From contig NZ_CP178621.1 of assembly GCF_047302465.1 (NCBI RefSeq), positions 3,534,001 through 3,598,000 of the forward strand: 64,000 nt of DNA, in the 5' to 3' direction. This document shows positions 8,493 through 16,919 of the stretch, in pieces. The position numbers and the translations under genes are program-made. The notes under the pieces are model-generated. The model saw nothing but the letters and a program-made list of their open reading frames with translations, had not been told where the DNA came from and searched no databases. Source of the stretch: JACMRP01 sp047302465 (GTDB taxonomy: Bacteria; Bdellovibrionota; Bdellovibrionia; Bdellovibrionales; Bdellovibrionaceae). Position 1 is the stretch's first letter, and every line of letters begins with the position of its first letter.

Positions 8493-8972
8493 TCAGAATC
8501 TTAGTTCCAGTGCAGGAAAGATGACGTCTTTAAACCCGTTCTTTTCATAGAGTCTTCGACCATCTTCTGTAGCTCCTAGATGAATTTTAGTGGCGCCGGC
8601 TTGTTTCGCGTGCGCGATAAGAAGCTTCATGAGGTCGTTGGCAATACCTAGGTTTCTAAATTCTGGAATCGTATAAACGTTCGTGACATAGCCCACGACT
8701 CCATTAGTCCCTTTAAAGGACGGTGGCTTTCTATATAGAACAAGTCCATTAGTAGATATCAAGCGACCATTAAGCTCTGCAACCGCGCCAAAATAGGTTT
8801 GATTTGATAAGGTCTCATTAAAGTAGTCTTGAACCAGCTTTTCAAACTCTGGCGTCCTTTGATTTGGATCAATCCCGTCGGTTTCACAAATCGCCCTAAA
8901 GCGCAAATTCACCAACTCTGGCACATCTTCTATTTTAGCTGCGCGAAAAATAATGTCTTTCATCCCATTCAT
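8493..8972 (-). CDS. GNAT-family N-acetyltransferase
   Basis: 159 residues. The acetyl-CoA binding motif A is visible as YVTNVYTIPEFRNLGIANDL at about 96-115, with the RxxGxG/A core RNLGIA, and the C-terminal GRRLYEKNGF of motif B follows. The full domain is present. No Shine-Dalgarno sequence is obvious before either the ATG at 8972 or the in-frame ATG at 8963, so the start is uncertain by three residues. The substrate cannot be told from sequence. It stands alone between the sigma operon and a LysR gene. Confidence 0.85.
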   Translation of the reverse strand: MNGMKDIIFRAAKIEDVPELVNLRFRAICETDGIDPNQRTPEFEKLVQDYFNETLSNQTYFGAVAELNGRLISTNGLVLYRKPPSFKGTNGVVGYVTNVYTIPEFRNLGIANDLMKLLIAHAKQAGATKIHLGATEDGRRLYEKNGFKDVIFPALELRF

Positions 8973-9041
8973 TTTACAAAGGACTTTTAGGGAGTCATTA
9001 AATCTTTTAAGACTCAGATCGTCTCAAATGTTTATGGCGTC

Positions 9042-9893
9042 TTACTGCACAGACTTAATTAGCTGCTCTAATTTTCTGAAGACGGTTCGCTTAGAATTAC
9101 TCATAGAATGACTGTTGCCGACCAATTTTAGCTGATAGTGCGGGCCTAAGACACTCGCGTATCTTTCAAAAAGCTCCAGCTTGTAGCGCTCCCCCACATG
9201 ATTTGGCAGCAAACCACAGCCCTGCCCTGCTTTCACAAGCTCTGCGATTAGGTCATAGTCATCGACAAATTGAATTGAAGACTCATCTAAAAGATCCTTA
9301 CGCATTACTCTCAGCAAACGAGTCAAATCGATCATTTGCGGATTCAGATAGACTCGTTTCGGAGAATTGGTCTTTGAGTAAAAGCAGCCCTTCGTGTGCG
9401 CCACTTGACGAATAATCAATGCGCTATACTCGACAGGGTTGATGACAATCCCAATATCCATCTTCCGGTGTAGAACCGCCTCTAGAGACTCTCTGGACGG
9501 CAGGGTTTCGATATGAAAACGAACTTTTGGAAATTCATGGTTGAGCTTTCCGATGATTGGCAGCAGAAAATCCTGAATCACGCTCTTATGCCCGCAAATT
9601 TTGATCTCTCCGGTGACTTCATTTTGATGATCGCGAATGCCTTCAAAGATTCCTGTCATCTCGTCCTGTAAACTCTTCATGCGCAGATGCAGCTCTTCCC
9701 CTTGTTCTGTAAGTTCAATTCCAGTACGGGAGCGACGATAAAGTTTAAAACCAAGCTTGTCCTCGAGGCGATCCAGCGCCCGGCTCAAAGCCGGTTGGCT
9801 GATCCCTAGTTTGTCAGAGGCCGCTAAAAGGGTTTTGGCCTCTTTCATTTTCAAAAAATACTGAAGCTCGGTTTCAAGTAAAGACAGTGCCAT
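9042..9893 (-). CDS. LysR-family transcriptional regulator
   Basis: 283 residues. A winged helix-turn-helix occupies about 5-65 (ASDKLGISQPALSRALDRLE is typical of the family), followed by a substrate-binding domain to the end. It is divergent from the secreted-repeat/cytochrome gene pair starting at 10008, with about 115 bases between them. LysR regulators commonly control a divergent neighbour and themselves from such a gap, so that pair is the likely target. The co-inducer is unknown. Confidence 0.9.
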   Translation of the reverse strand: MALSLLETELQYFLKMKEAKTLLAASDKLGISQPALSRALDRLEDKLGFKLYRRSRTGIELTEQGEELHLRMKSLQDEMTGIFEGIRDHQNEVTGEIKICGHKSVIQDFLLPIIGKLNHEFPKVRFHIETLPSRESLEAVLHRKMDIGIVINPVEYSALIIRQVAHTKGCFYSKTNSPKRVYLNPQMIDLTRLLRVMRKDLLDESSIQFVDDYDLIAELVKAGQGCGLLPNHVGERYKLELFERYASVLGPHYQLKLVGNSHSMSNSKRTVFRKLEQLIKSVQ

Positions 9894-10007
9894 AACTTAG
9901 TTTTACCCCTGCGAATCCTTCTATGTCCATTAGTTATAGTAAACATGAATTATATGCACTTAACATATCGTGGCTAAAAAACTATCTATGGGCTCAGGAG
10001 GAGTTCA

Positions 10008-10415
10008 ATGAAAAAACTCGTTACAACAATCACAGCAATTATTCTCGTAGGGTCTTCGGCTTTGGCACTAGGGCCGGTGACATTTCAAAAACACATCAAC
10101 GACGACAAGAGCACTCGTTTGGTTTTGGCCGACAGTCAAGGATTGAGCCTCTATACTTTCACACCTGACAAAGAGGGCGAATCCACCTGTTATGATGCCT
10201 GCGCACAAACCTGGCCACCAGTTCTGATTACTGAAGAGATCTCAACACAACTCACAGGCATTCTCGGAAGTACAAAGCGCCGTGATGGCAGCTTACAGCT
10301 GACCGTAGATAGCCGCCCCGTTTATCTTTTCGCCGCAGATCGCGCAGCCGGAGATATTAACGGAGAAGGTTTAGGTGACGTATGGTTTGTCATCGATTTC
10401 AACGTCAAGCGCTAG
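10008..10415 (+). CDS. secreted repeat-domain protein (COG4315 type)
   Basis: 135 residues. After a signal peptide (cleavage near ALALG, residue 21) there are two copies of the COG4315 secreted-repeat motif: LYTFTPDKEGESTCYDACAQ with WPP at about 50-75, and VYLFAADRAAGDINGEGLGD with VWFVID at the end. This family, usually lipoproteins or periplasmic proteins, has no firm biochemical role. AGGAGG is well placed 7 bases before the ATG. The last 34 bases overlap the next gene, a heme protein, suggesting joint expression. Confidence 0.88.
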   Translation: MKKLVTTITAIILVGSSALALGPVTFQKHINDDKSTRLVLADSQGLSLYTFTPDKEGESTCYDACAQTWPPVLITEEISTQLTGILGSTKRRDGSLQLTVDSRPVYLFAADRAAGDINGEGLGDVWFVIDFNVKR

Positions 10416-10741
10416 TAGTGGTTCTTTGCCTCCAGGTCTTATTCCTGGGGGCTTGTGGCCGCTTTGAACGGCTGAAGGAAAGTCCGGCGAATAATATTCA
10501 AAGCGATGAAAGTGTTGATGTGAGTTTTGCAGAAGTCCAACAAGAAGTCTTCTTGGTCAGCTGTCAGAACTGTCATCAATCTCAAGGTGTCTTCACTTTT
10601 GAAAACTATGAAACGGTTTCTGCAAGCCTTGCTCTGATCAACCGTCGTGTCTTCGTTTTCGGAGACATGCCCCCCAGAGGTTTAGCTGAGGAGCCGAAAG
10701 CGCTCTTAAAAGCCTGGATGGATCAAGGCGGACCGCCGTAA
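10382..10741 (+). CDS. small c-type cytochrome lipoprotein
   Basis: 119 residues from ATG 10382. The N-terminus has a hydrophobic run ending in the lipobox LGAC (Cys25). A heme-c motif, CQNCH, is at about 60-64, and MPPRG near residue 97 supplies a likely axial Met. This is a very small single-heme cytochrome. A GTG at 10418, after the stop of the previous gene, is an alternative start that would shorten the signal by 12 residues and remove the overlap. Pairing with a COG4315 protein suggests an electron-transfer or envelope redox function, which is inference. Confidence 0.8.
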   Translation: MVCHRFQRQALVVVLCLQVLFLGACGRFERLKESPANNIQSDESVDVSFAEVQQEVFLVSCQNCHQSQGVFTFENYETVSASLALINRRVFVFGDMPPRGLAEEPKALLKAWMDQGGPP

Positions 10742-10744
10742 GAG

Positions 10745-11668
10745 CTACTTTGACTTGCCAAAAAAGATCGTTAAGTCACGATCCGGAGCATAGTTCACAG
10801 CACGATATTCAAAGGTGTTTTTATCAACTGCAACCAAAGGCCCCAGAGAAGATCCTACAAAGGTCTCTGGGGTCTTACGTTTGATGATCAGTTTAAAATT
10901 GGTGACTCCGCCCATAGACCACGTTTTCGCGGTCGTCAGAACATAATTCAAAGATTTGCCACCTAAAACATCTGAGCTCGGATACTCAAAGTCTTTGCCA
11001 TTCACACGCGTCGTCCACTTCACGTTCGGGTTTCTATCCCAATGCGGAGCCAGATTAAAAAACCAGGAAGGATGACCAGAATCCACCCCCAGAACTGGAG
11101 TGTAGGAGTGCTCAATATTGACGATTTTGTCCGCTGGAAATTCTTGTTCCCAATAGTAAGTAACCTGGGTGCTGTAAAGGACATCTTCCGGATCCGCTCC
11201 CTGAAAGTCTTCGGCCCACTTAGCCTTCTGCGCTTTTTTGAAAAGTTCTTTGTTTTGATCGAGCTCGCGACAGTCTACAGGAAGTCCCGCTTTTTTAACT
11301 TGCTCTGTAACGTCTTCTTCACCCTTCAGAGCTTTGACCTCTTTTTTAAAGTTCACTTTTTTGCCATCTACTAAAACTGAAAAATCATCTGGCATTTTAG
11401 CTTTCCCCCAATACCCGCAAGTCATCTCAGGCATTGGAAAGGCGATAAGAGCTTTTTCAGTTTTCTTTACTGCCGCCGCTCCAGGGCGATGTATAAACTC
11501 GTATTTAACGTTCACGTTATTTTCAGAGATCGTCAGCACTTCATTTTTCATATCGATGCTTGAAGATTTATTAAAAACTATTCCACCAGCACCAATCGCA
11601 GAGTATCCGTCATTTGCCAAAGAAATACTTCCGAAGGCTAAAGACACAAATAGAATCAAACTTTTCAT
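10745..11668 (-). CDS. DUF4424-like secreted protein
   Basis: 307 residues from the ATG at 11668, which has GAGGATTAC 3-8 bases upstream; an in-frame upstream codon at 11686 lacks this. A signal peptide (MKSLILFVSLAFGSISLA) is followed by NDGYSAIGAGGIVFNKSSSI, which resembles the opening of DUF4424 proteins, where an N-terminal ND.GGL.F segment is conserved. The rest is beta-rich. Two Cys, near residues 83 and 134, could form a disulfide. Function is unknown. It converges with the cytochrome gene, only 3 bases apart. A TATAGT box lies about 30 bases upstream of the start. Confidence 0.75.
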   Translation of the reverse strand: MKSLILFVSLAFGSISLANDGYSAIGAGGIVFNKSSSIDMKNEVLTISENNVNVKYEFIHRPGAAAVKKTEKALIAFPMPEMTCGYWGKAKMPDDFSVLVDGKKVNFKKEVKALKGEEDVTEQVKKAGLPVDCRELDQNKELFKKAQKAKWAEDFQGADPEDVLYSTQVTYYWEQEFPADKIVNIEHSYTPVLGVDSGHPSWFFNLAPHWDRNPNVKWTTRVNGKDFEYPSSDVLGGKSLNYVLTTAKTWSMGGVTNFKLIIKRKTPETFVGSSLGPLVAVDKNTFEYRAVNYAPDRDLTIFFGKSK

Positions 11669-11764
11669 AGTAATCCTCACTATCATTTGATGCGGTCAAC
11701 TATAATAGTGCGGGCGAATAAATAGTCCGTCAACTGGCTCAGATAACTCGCGCCAATATCCAAA

Positions 11765-12244
11765 TTAAGATTTTTTACTGCTACGACGACGAGGCTTGGT
11801 TTTTACTTTTGATTTTGCTTTTGGCTTGGTCTTTGGCTTCGGCTTAGCTTTGATAGCTTTCTTTTTCTTCTTCGTTCTTATCTTGGGAGTGGTACCGATA
11901 CGAGGATCATCTTGCAGGACAAGCTCGCATGCTTTTAGAACGGCTTCCTCAAAGTCCTCTGCATCCACGGGAAGGACTTGCCACCCTGTGGGGCCCGGAC
12001 CAAACATCGCAAGGGACCTCATACTTGGGAAAATCTTTTGAAGCTCTTCATGGAAACCTTCAACGACCGGCAACCACACGCCATTATCCTCTGGAGATTT
12101 CTCGCGTTCTCTTAAGATGAAAACCATTTTATTCCCGATATAAACCCCATAAGCTCCAAACATAGGCTTGGTATGAGGGTTTGCCGACTCAATTTCATGC
12201 AAAACAAAGTCGAAAGGAATGGGCTTTTTGATTTTCTTAATCAT
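11765..12244 (-). CDS. TfoX N-terminal-like domain protein with Lys-rich tail
   Basis: 159 residues. The first 110 residues resemble the TfoX/Sxy N-terminal domain (KPMFGAYGVYIGNKMVFIL matches its MFGGYGIY core). The last 45 residues are almost only Lys, Pro, Ala and Arg (KPKPKTKPKAKSKVKTKPRR), a tail of the kind that binds nucleic acid. The protein lacks the TfoX C-terminal domain. It starts 2 bases after the stop of the small secreted-protein gene, so the two are likely one transcript. A role in competence cannot be assumed. Confidence 0.7.
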   Translation of the reverse strand: MIKKIKKPIPFDFVLHEIESANPHTKPMFGAYGVYIGNKMVFILREREKSPEDNGVWLPVVEGFHEELQKIFPSMRSLAMFGPGPTGWQVLPVDAEDFEEAVLKACELVLQDDPRIGTTPKIRTKKKKKAIKAKPKPKTKPKAKSKVKTKPRRRSSKKS

Positions 12245-12246
12245 GG

Positions 12247-12513
12247 CTATTTACGGGTACGGTTGCAGTCTTTAAGAGCTTTTTCGAAATTTGAATTATA
12301 TGTGAGATGTTTTGCCTGCATCAGGTTGATTGCGCAGTCGATGGTTACTTGCGAATGGTCTTCGCAGTATTTTTCAGCATTCTTGTTTTTGCTGTCCCAC
12401 CATACTTTAATTTTGAGGTCTTTCGCACAGTCGCTGACTGTGCGTTGATCATTGCCCTGTTGAGCATAAGAGTTCAGGGAAAATAACAAAGATAGAATCA
12501 CAAGCTGTTTCAT
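12247..12513 (-). CDS. small secreted protein, unknown
   Basis: 88 residues with a signal peptide (MKQLVILSLLFSLNSYAQ). The mature part is 70 residues with four Cys, at about 29, 50, 60 and 83, which could form two disulfides in the periplasm. No family recognised. It is the first gene of a two-gene unit with the TfoX-like gene and lies 24 bases downstream of the cyclase gene on the same strand. Confidence 0.65.
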   Translation of the reverse strand: MKQLVILSLLFSLNSYAQQGNDQRTVSDCAKDLKIKVWWDSKNKNAEKYCEDHSQVTIDCAINLMQAKHLTYNSNFEKALKDCNRTRK

Positions 12514-12537
12514 AGTCCCTCGTTGAACGAGAGCGGC

Positions 12538-13473
12538 CTATTGAGCGATAGTCACTCTATTACGGCCGCCTTGCTTAGAAGCGTACAAGGCTTTGTCGGC
12601 GCGATCAAAAAGTTCCGACCATTCCACGTCGTTCGTGCTTTTTGTCACAACACCCAAAGAGATCGTCACTGGAATCACTTTACCTTCATGCACGAAAGCA
12701 TGGGTTTCGATCGTCTGACGAATACGCTCAGCAATTTCGCTAGCCATTTTCGCCGTACCACCAGAAAGAATCAGTACGAACTCCTCACCACCGTAACGGG
12801 CAAAGTAATCGTTCGAACGGATCAGCTTAGAACTCACGATATTTGACAATTCTTTAAGTACGGCGTCGCCTGCTGGATGGCCGTGCGTATCGTTGATTTT
12901 CTTGAAATGATCGATATCGAAAACGATGATGCTCATCTCTTCATTCAGAAGCTCAGAACGTTTGATTGCTTCTGGGCCTTTCTCTAACAAAGAACCTTTG
13001 CTGTGAGCACCCGTCAAAGCATCGCGATTGGCTTTTTCGTACAAAGACTGATTCGTCAATGCTTCGATATTGCCCTTCTCGAGGAATTTAAAAATCACGT
13101 TGCCTGTTTTAATTTGGTCATTGTTGCGCAACTTGCACGGAGCAAGTGGTGGCAACGCATTTCCATTCACAATCGTTTTATTCGTAGAACCCAAATCAAT
13201 GATAGAGACTTCGCTACCAACGATTGCAAACTTCGCGTGAGAACGACTCAAACTCTTGTCGTCGATATACACTTGAGTTTCAACAGAGCGACCAATCACG
13301 ATATCGTTATTTGCGATTGGATATTGCTTACCCACGTAACCGGGAGGGCCAATAAGCACCACGATCACCGGAGGTGCACCATCAGCTGCCTGAATACGGC
13401 CTTTGAAAGTGTCTGAAGTGACTACACTCGTCTTCTCTGATACATCTTTTGAATCATCATCATGATTTGTCAT
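12538..13473 (-). CDS. dgcB: FHA-GGDEF diguanylate cyclase, DgcB-like
   Basis: 311 residues from ATG 13473 (an upstream in-frame ATG at 13512 gives a poor N-terminus). A Ser/Thr/Asp-rich tail of about 30 residues precedes an FHA domain (GRS at 61-63, SRSHA at 76-80, GSTNKT at 95-100, all phosphopeptide-binding positions present). The GGDEF domain follows, with active-site GGEEF at 228-232 and an inhibitory RSND I-site at 219-222. This is the layout of DgcB of Bdellovibrio bacteriovorus, whose FHA domain binds its own N-terminal tail and which is needed for prey invasion. The assignment by architecture is strong; orthology is not tested here. A near-leaderless promoter is visible. Confidence 0.88.
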   Translation of the reverse strand: MTNHDDDSKDVSEKTSVVTSDTFKGRIQAADGAPPVIVVLIGPPGYVGKQYPIANNDIVIGRSVETQVYIDDKSLSRSHAKFAIVGSEVSIIDLGSTNKTIVNGNALPPLAPCKLRNNDQIKTGNVIFKFLEKGNIEALTNQSLYEKANRDALTGAHSKGSLLEKGPEAIKRSELLNEEMSIIVFDIDHFKKINDTHGHPAGDAVLKELSNIVSSKLIRSNDYFARYGGEEFVLILSGGTAKMASEIAERIRQTIETHAFVHEGKVIPVTISLGVVTKSTNDVEWSELFDRADKALYASKQGGRNRVTIAQ

Positions 13474-13477
13474 AGCA

Positions 13478-13513
13478 GAATCCAGTATAAATTTCCGACA
13501 TTTAGAATACAAT
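13478..13513 (-). promoter_or_regulatory. promoter of the FHA-GGDEF gene
   Basis: On the minus strand TTGTAT is followed after 17 bases by TATACT, which ends about 10 bases before the ATG at 13473. Transcription would then begin only a few bases before the start codon. There is no clear Shine-Dalgarno sequence. Confidence 0.5.
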
Positions 13514-13571
13514 CATGCTTTGGTTAAGAATTCTTTAGCTAGTCTCTTGCCCAGCTGGACCATCTGCCAGC

Positions 13572-14687
13572 CTACGAAACCGCGACATCCTCTTCGATAC
13601 GGTGATATCCACGCCATTCTTTCAAACGACCGCGCGGACGACCACCATCTTCTGGATACTCAATCAAAACATAAGTTAGCTTTGTGATTTTACCCAACGA
13701 CACAATGTCCAAAGATGTAAGCTCTGTCCAAGTTCCCGTATTAAAGTATTCTTTGTCGCTGGACCACTGTCTGTATTGATAAACATGTGTGTGTCCAAAA
13801 ATCACAGTATGGACGCGATCATCACTTAAAACTTTTCGTGCAGATTCGCTCAAATCCGGAAAGATCGCGCTTTCCAAAATCACCTGAAGAATTCGCTTAA
13901 ACGGCCAATTACGACGAGGGTCGTTGACCATGATGCTTTTTCCAAAATAGATGATCAAAGAGAAGAACGAACTAATCAACATCCAGGTTTCATTAAACAA
14001 AGCCCAACGAAGCATCTTAGAGAATGGACGGATCTTATCCACGTGTGGATATTTATCCTTCACCTTTAATACAAGCTCTACGAAGAAGTGTGAACCAAAA
14101 GGCAGATTCAAAATAGGCTCTGGCAAGTCTTTCTTCAGGAAAAACTTTTTCGGATCCATACGATTCGCAGCTTCGTGCATATGACCATGCTCGATGTGAA
14201 CACCATCAAAGAAGTAAACAATGTTTTTGTAACGAATTGGAGTTCCAACGACGTTATTCAAATAAACACGGCATGCTGGCCACAACATTGCCTGATCGTG
14301 GTTACCAACAATATAAGTAATCGAGTTGCCTGGTTTTGCTGCAAACTCGGCCATCGCTTTAAACACTTTTTCGTGACCTTTAATAATGGACTTCACTACT
14401 TCCAAAGCAACGGCTTCGGTAATAACCGTTAAGAAGTGACCTTTATAGTCCACTTGCAAACAGTTTAAGAAATCACCATTGATGATGAGCTCTACTTCGT
14501 AGTCACGATAAATGCCTGAGGAATAATAATGAATAAACTCAACGAGCTTCTCTGAAAAATAGAATTCTTCGAAAGAATTGATGCCGCCGTTTTCTAGAAT
14601 ACGGCCTTTGCCAAGATGCAAATCACTAAGCACAACTTTAACTTTTTTTACAGCTTGAGCGGTTTCAACTGAAGTGACTTGTTCCAT
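13572..14687 (-). CDS. calcineurin-like metallophosphoesterase
   Basis: 371 residues. All five metal-binding blocks of the family can be read: DLHLG (22-26), NGDF near 70, GNHD near 128, EHGH near 166, and GHTH near 299. The first blocks resemble LpxH-type hydrolases and relatives, but the protein is longer and has a hydrophobic stretch near residues 235-250 (ISSFFSLIIYFGKSIM) that may insert in the membrane. Substrate unknown. Its ATG lies 2 bases after the stop of the coiled-coil gene upstream, so the two are probably co-expressed. Confidence 0.85.
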   Translation of the reverse strand: MEQVTSVETAQAVKKVKVVLSDLHLGKGRILENGGINSFEEFYFSEKLVEFIHYYSSGIYRDYEVELIINGDFLNCLQVDYKGHFLTVITEAVALEVVKSIIKGHEKVFKAMAEFAAKPGNSITYIVGNHDQAMLWPACRVYLNNVVGTPIRYKNIVYFFDGVHIEHGHMHEAANRMDPKKFFLKKDLPEPILNLPFGSHFFVELVLKVKDKYPHVDKIRPFSKMLRWALFNETWMLISSFFSLIIYFGKSIMVNDPRRNWPFKRILQVILESAIFPDLSESARKVLSDDRVHTVIFGHTHVYQYRQWSSDKEYFNTGTWTELTSLDIVSLGKITKLTYVLIEYPEDGGRPRGRLKEWRGYHRIEEDVAVS

Positions 14688-14689
14688 GT

Positions 14690-15901
14690 CTAATCAGCTT
14701 TCTTTAAAGGAACTAGATTCTCCTCTTTAACCTCTAAATTGCTCAAAGCCAAGCGCAATGCACGCACTGTGCGTTTGAACTGTTCTTGGTTGGAATCCAG
14801 AGTCTTGTTGAGCTCGAGAACCTTATCACGATAATTATCCAACTCACTTTGTAGATGATCAATTTTTCTTTTAAGCTCGAGAATATTCTCATCCTTGGCC
14901 CTAAGCAGGGCGGTCTTCTCGGCCTTGACCAATTCTAGTCTGTTTTCTAGTTCTCGCTCGCGGACACGGATTTTCTTGAAATCGGATTTAAGGCGAGCTT
15001 CCAATTCTTCAATCTTTTGTCTCGCTTTACCAACTTCAATTTCTTTGTATTGCAATGTACCTTTGACGATCATCAGTTCGTTTTGCAACGAATCAGACAC
15101 TTCTTGCTTTTCTTTTTCTAGAGCAAAAACCCTTGCCGTCAGTTCTTCAGAGCGATCGCGAACGATCTCACCAGCTGAAGCCAACTCTTCATTCTCTTGA
15201 CGGTACTTTTCCACTTCTTTTTCCAGCTCAAGAATTCTTTGTTGAGCTAGCTTCAAACTTTCCGCCTGAGCCAAAGTTGCGTCCGCAGAAGCGTACACGC
15301 TGCCGCCCCCAACCATTGGACGTGGATCACGTAAAGAGCCAAAACTGATTTTAGGTGCTACTTCTGTTTGATGACGAGGCTGTCTGTTTGCAAAACCTTC
15401 AACGGCCACCGTTTTTTCAGCATCGTGATGACTATCGTCATCATCTTCTGCTTTTAATGCATCAAAGCCGCCAGCAGAAACATTGTGATTCTCTAGCTCT
15501 TGGATGTTCATTGTTTTGTCGTCATTTGTCGGAGGCAATTCATCACCGATGTCAGAGTCTTCACTCACAGGTGGTTCCATCGACGAACCGACAGAGTCTT
15601 CACGGAATTCTTCGACATTTGGAAGCTCGTCCAAATCGACAGGTCCGTTTTTTGGAGTTTTCATTTGTTGCCAGAGACCGGCTACTTCAGAATTTTGATC
15701 TTCGACGCGGTTTTCATCATCACCACCAAGACCAATCAGGAAGTCATCGCTGCTAGACACATTGCTACTGTCATCCAGAAATAGATCACGCCCAGCTTTT
15801 TTTCCAAGCTGAGTTTGTTGATCACTGATCTCTTGCACGTCATTCATTAATGACTCGATCAGATCATCTTTAGGTGTCTGTTTCTTCTTTTTCTTAGCCA
15901 T
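14690..15901 (-). CDS. cytoplasmic coiled-coil protein
   Basis: 403 residues, no signal or membrane segment. It starts with a basic MAKKKKKQ, continues through about 170 acidic, low-order residues (DDSNVSSSDDFLIGLGGDDE), and ends in a long coiled coil from about 205 to 385 rich in Glu, Lys, Leu and Arg heptads. A basic tail follows. No enzyme motif. Such an acidic-disordered plus coiled-coil layout suggests a scaffold or filament-like role. It overlaps no gene but precedes the phosphoesterase by 2 bases, so the pair is likely functionally linked. Confidence 0.75.
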   Translation of the reverse strand: MAKKKKKQTPKDDLIESLMNDVQEISDQQTQLGKKAGRDLFLDDSSNVSSSDDFLIGLGGDDENRVEDQNSEVAGLWQQMKTPKNGPVDLDELPNVEEFREDSVGSSMEPPVSEDSDIGDELPPTNDDKTMNIQELENHNVSAGGFDALKAEDDDDSHHDAEKTVAVEGFANRQPRHQTEVAPKISFGSLRDPRPMVGGGSVYASADATLAQAESLKLAQQRILELEKEVEKYRQENEELASAGEIVRDRSEELTARVFALEKEKQEVSDSLQNELMIVKGTLQYKEIEVGKARQKIEELEARLKSDFKKIRVRERELENRLELVKAEKTALLRAKDENILELKRKIDHLQSELDNYRDKVLELNKTLDSNQEQFKRTVRALRLALSNLEVKEENLVPLKKAD

Positions 15902-15925
15902 GACTTAAGATAACTATCGGAAAAT

Positions 15926-15955
15926 AAAAGCCCTTTCTTTATAGAAAGGGCTTTC
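15926..15955 (-). terminator. intrinsic terminator after the PfkB-kinase gene
   Basis: AAAGCCCTTTCT and AGAAAGGGCTTT form a perfect 12-base stem with a TTAT loop. On the minus strand a T-rich run follows, ending the rlmN-kinase transcript. The right side also has Ts in the plus direction. Confidence 0.85.
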
Positions 15956-16010
15956 TTCATAGCTATTTTGTGACCTTAGTCTGGCGATTCTCAGAGTGAG
16001 ACAGTCTGAA

Positions 16011-16919
16011 CTAGACCGTGATGACTTTCTTATATTCTGCCAAACGTTTTTCCAGATCAGCCAATGTTGTCTTTGCCAACGCTTTCACACTGAAGTCCTG
16101 GATTGTATGACTTGCGAGGATGCTGCCATGGATACAAGCTTGCTTCATGTCTTTCACAGTCGGCTTGCCTGGACGGCTTGCTAGGTAACCAAAGAAACCA
16201 CCGGCGAAAGTATCGCCCGCGCCTGTTGGATCTGTCACTTTTGAAATCGGGAATGCCGGAAGAACGAAGTAACCTTCTTCTTTAGAGAACATAATGAATC
16301 CGTACTCACCGCGTTTGATAACGACAGCTTTTGGACCAAGCTCTACGATCTTTGCTGCTGCTTCAATCGCGTTCCCAGCCCCCGTCAGCATTTCTGCTTC
16401 GGTTTCATTGATCAAAACGACATCGACCTTCTTCATCACTTTGAGCAAATCCGCATTCGCGATATCAATCCAAAGATTCATCGTGTCCATACCCACGAAT
16501 TGTGGGTTTTTCACTTGGTTCAAAACTTCCAACTGCAAAGCTGGAACGATGTTTGCCAAGAATACGAATGAAGAGTTTTTGTAACTCTCAGGCAATTTCG
16601 GATTGAAGTGCTCAAAAACATTGAGTTCAGTTCTCAAGGTTTTAGCTTCGTTCATATCGCCTTCGTACTTACCTTCCCAGTGGAAAGTCTTCCCAGAGAC
16701 CTTTTCAAGGCCTTCAAGGTCTACACCACGAGATTGAAGAAGTTTGTAATCCGCTTCTTCATAGTCCTCTCCAACAACGCCGACAACACGCACTTTTGCA
16801 AAAAGGCTTGCCGCCAAAGAGAAGTAGTTTGCAGATCCACCAAGGGCTCTATCTACTTTTCCAGAGGGAGTTTCAATACTATCATAGGCGAGGCTGCCCA
16901 CTACCAAAATGTCGCTCAT
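16011..16919 (-). CDS. PfkB/ribokinase-family sugar or nucleoside kinase
   Basis: 302 residues from ATG 16919, preceded by GGTGG; the TTG at 16931 is less likely. N-terminal GGSAN motif (near 30) and the C-terminal family signature DPTGAGDTFAGGFF with its catalytic Asp are intact. A central VVIKRGEYG segment is typical too. Which sugar is phosphorylated cannot be told; a ribokinase- or adenosine-kinase-like substrate is possible. The start overlaps the end of rlmN by 38 bases, so it is translated from the same message. Confidence 0.87.
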   Translation of the reverse strand: MSDILVVGSLAYDSIETPSGKVDRALGGSANYFSLAASLFAKVRVVGVVGEDYEEADYKLLQSRGVDLEGLEKVSGKTFHWEGKYEGDMNEAKTLRTELNVFEHFNPKLPESYKNSSFVFLANIVPALQLEVLNQVKNPQFVGMDTMNLWIDIANADLLKVMKKVDVVLINETEAEMLTGAGNAIEAAAKIVELGPKAVVIKRGEYGFIMFSKEEGYFVLPAFPISKVTDPTGAGDTFAGGFFGYLASRPGKPTVKDMKQACIHGSILASHTIQDFSVKALAKTTLADLEKRLAEYKKVITV

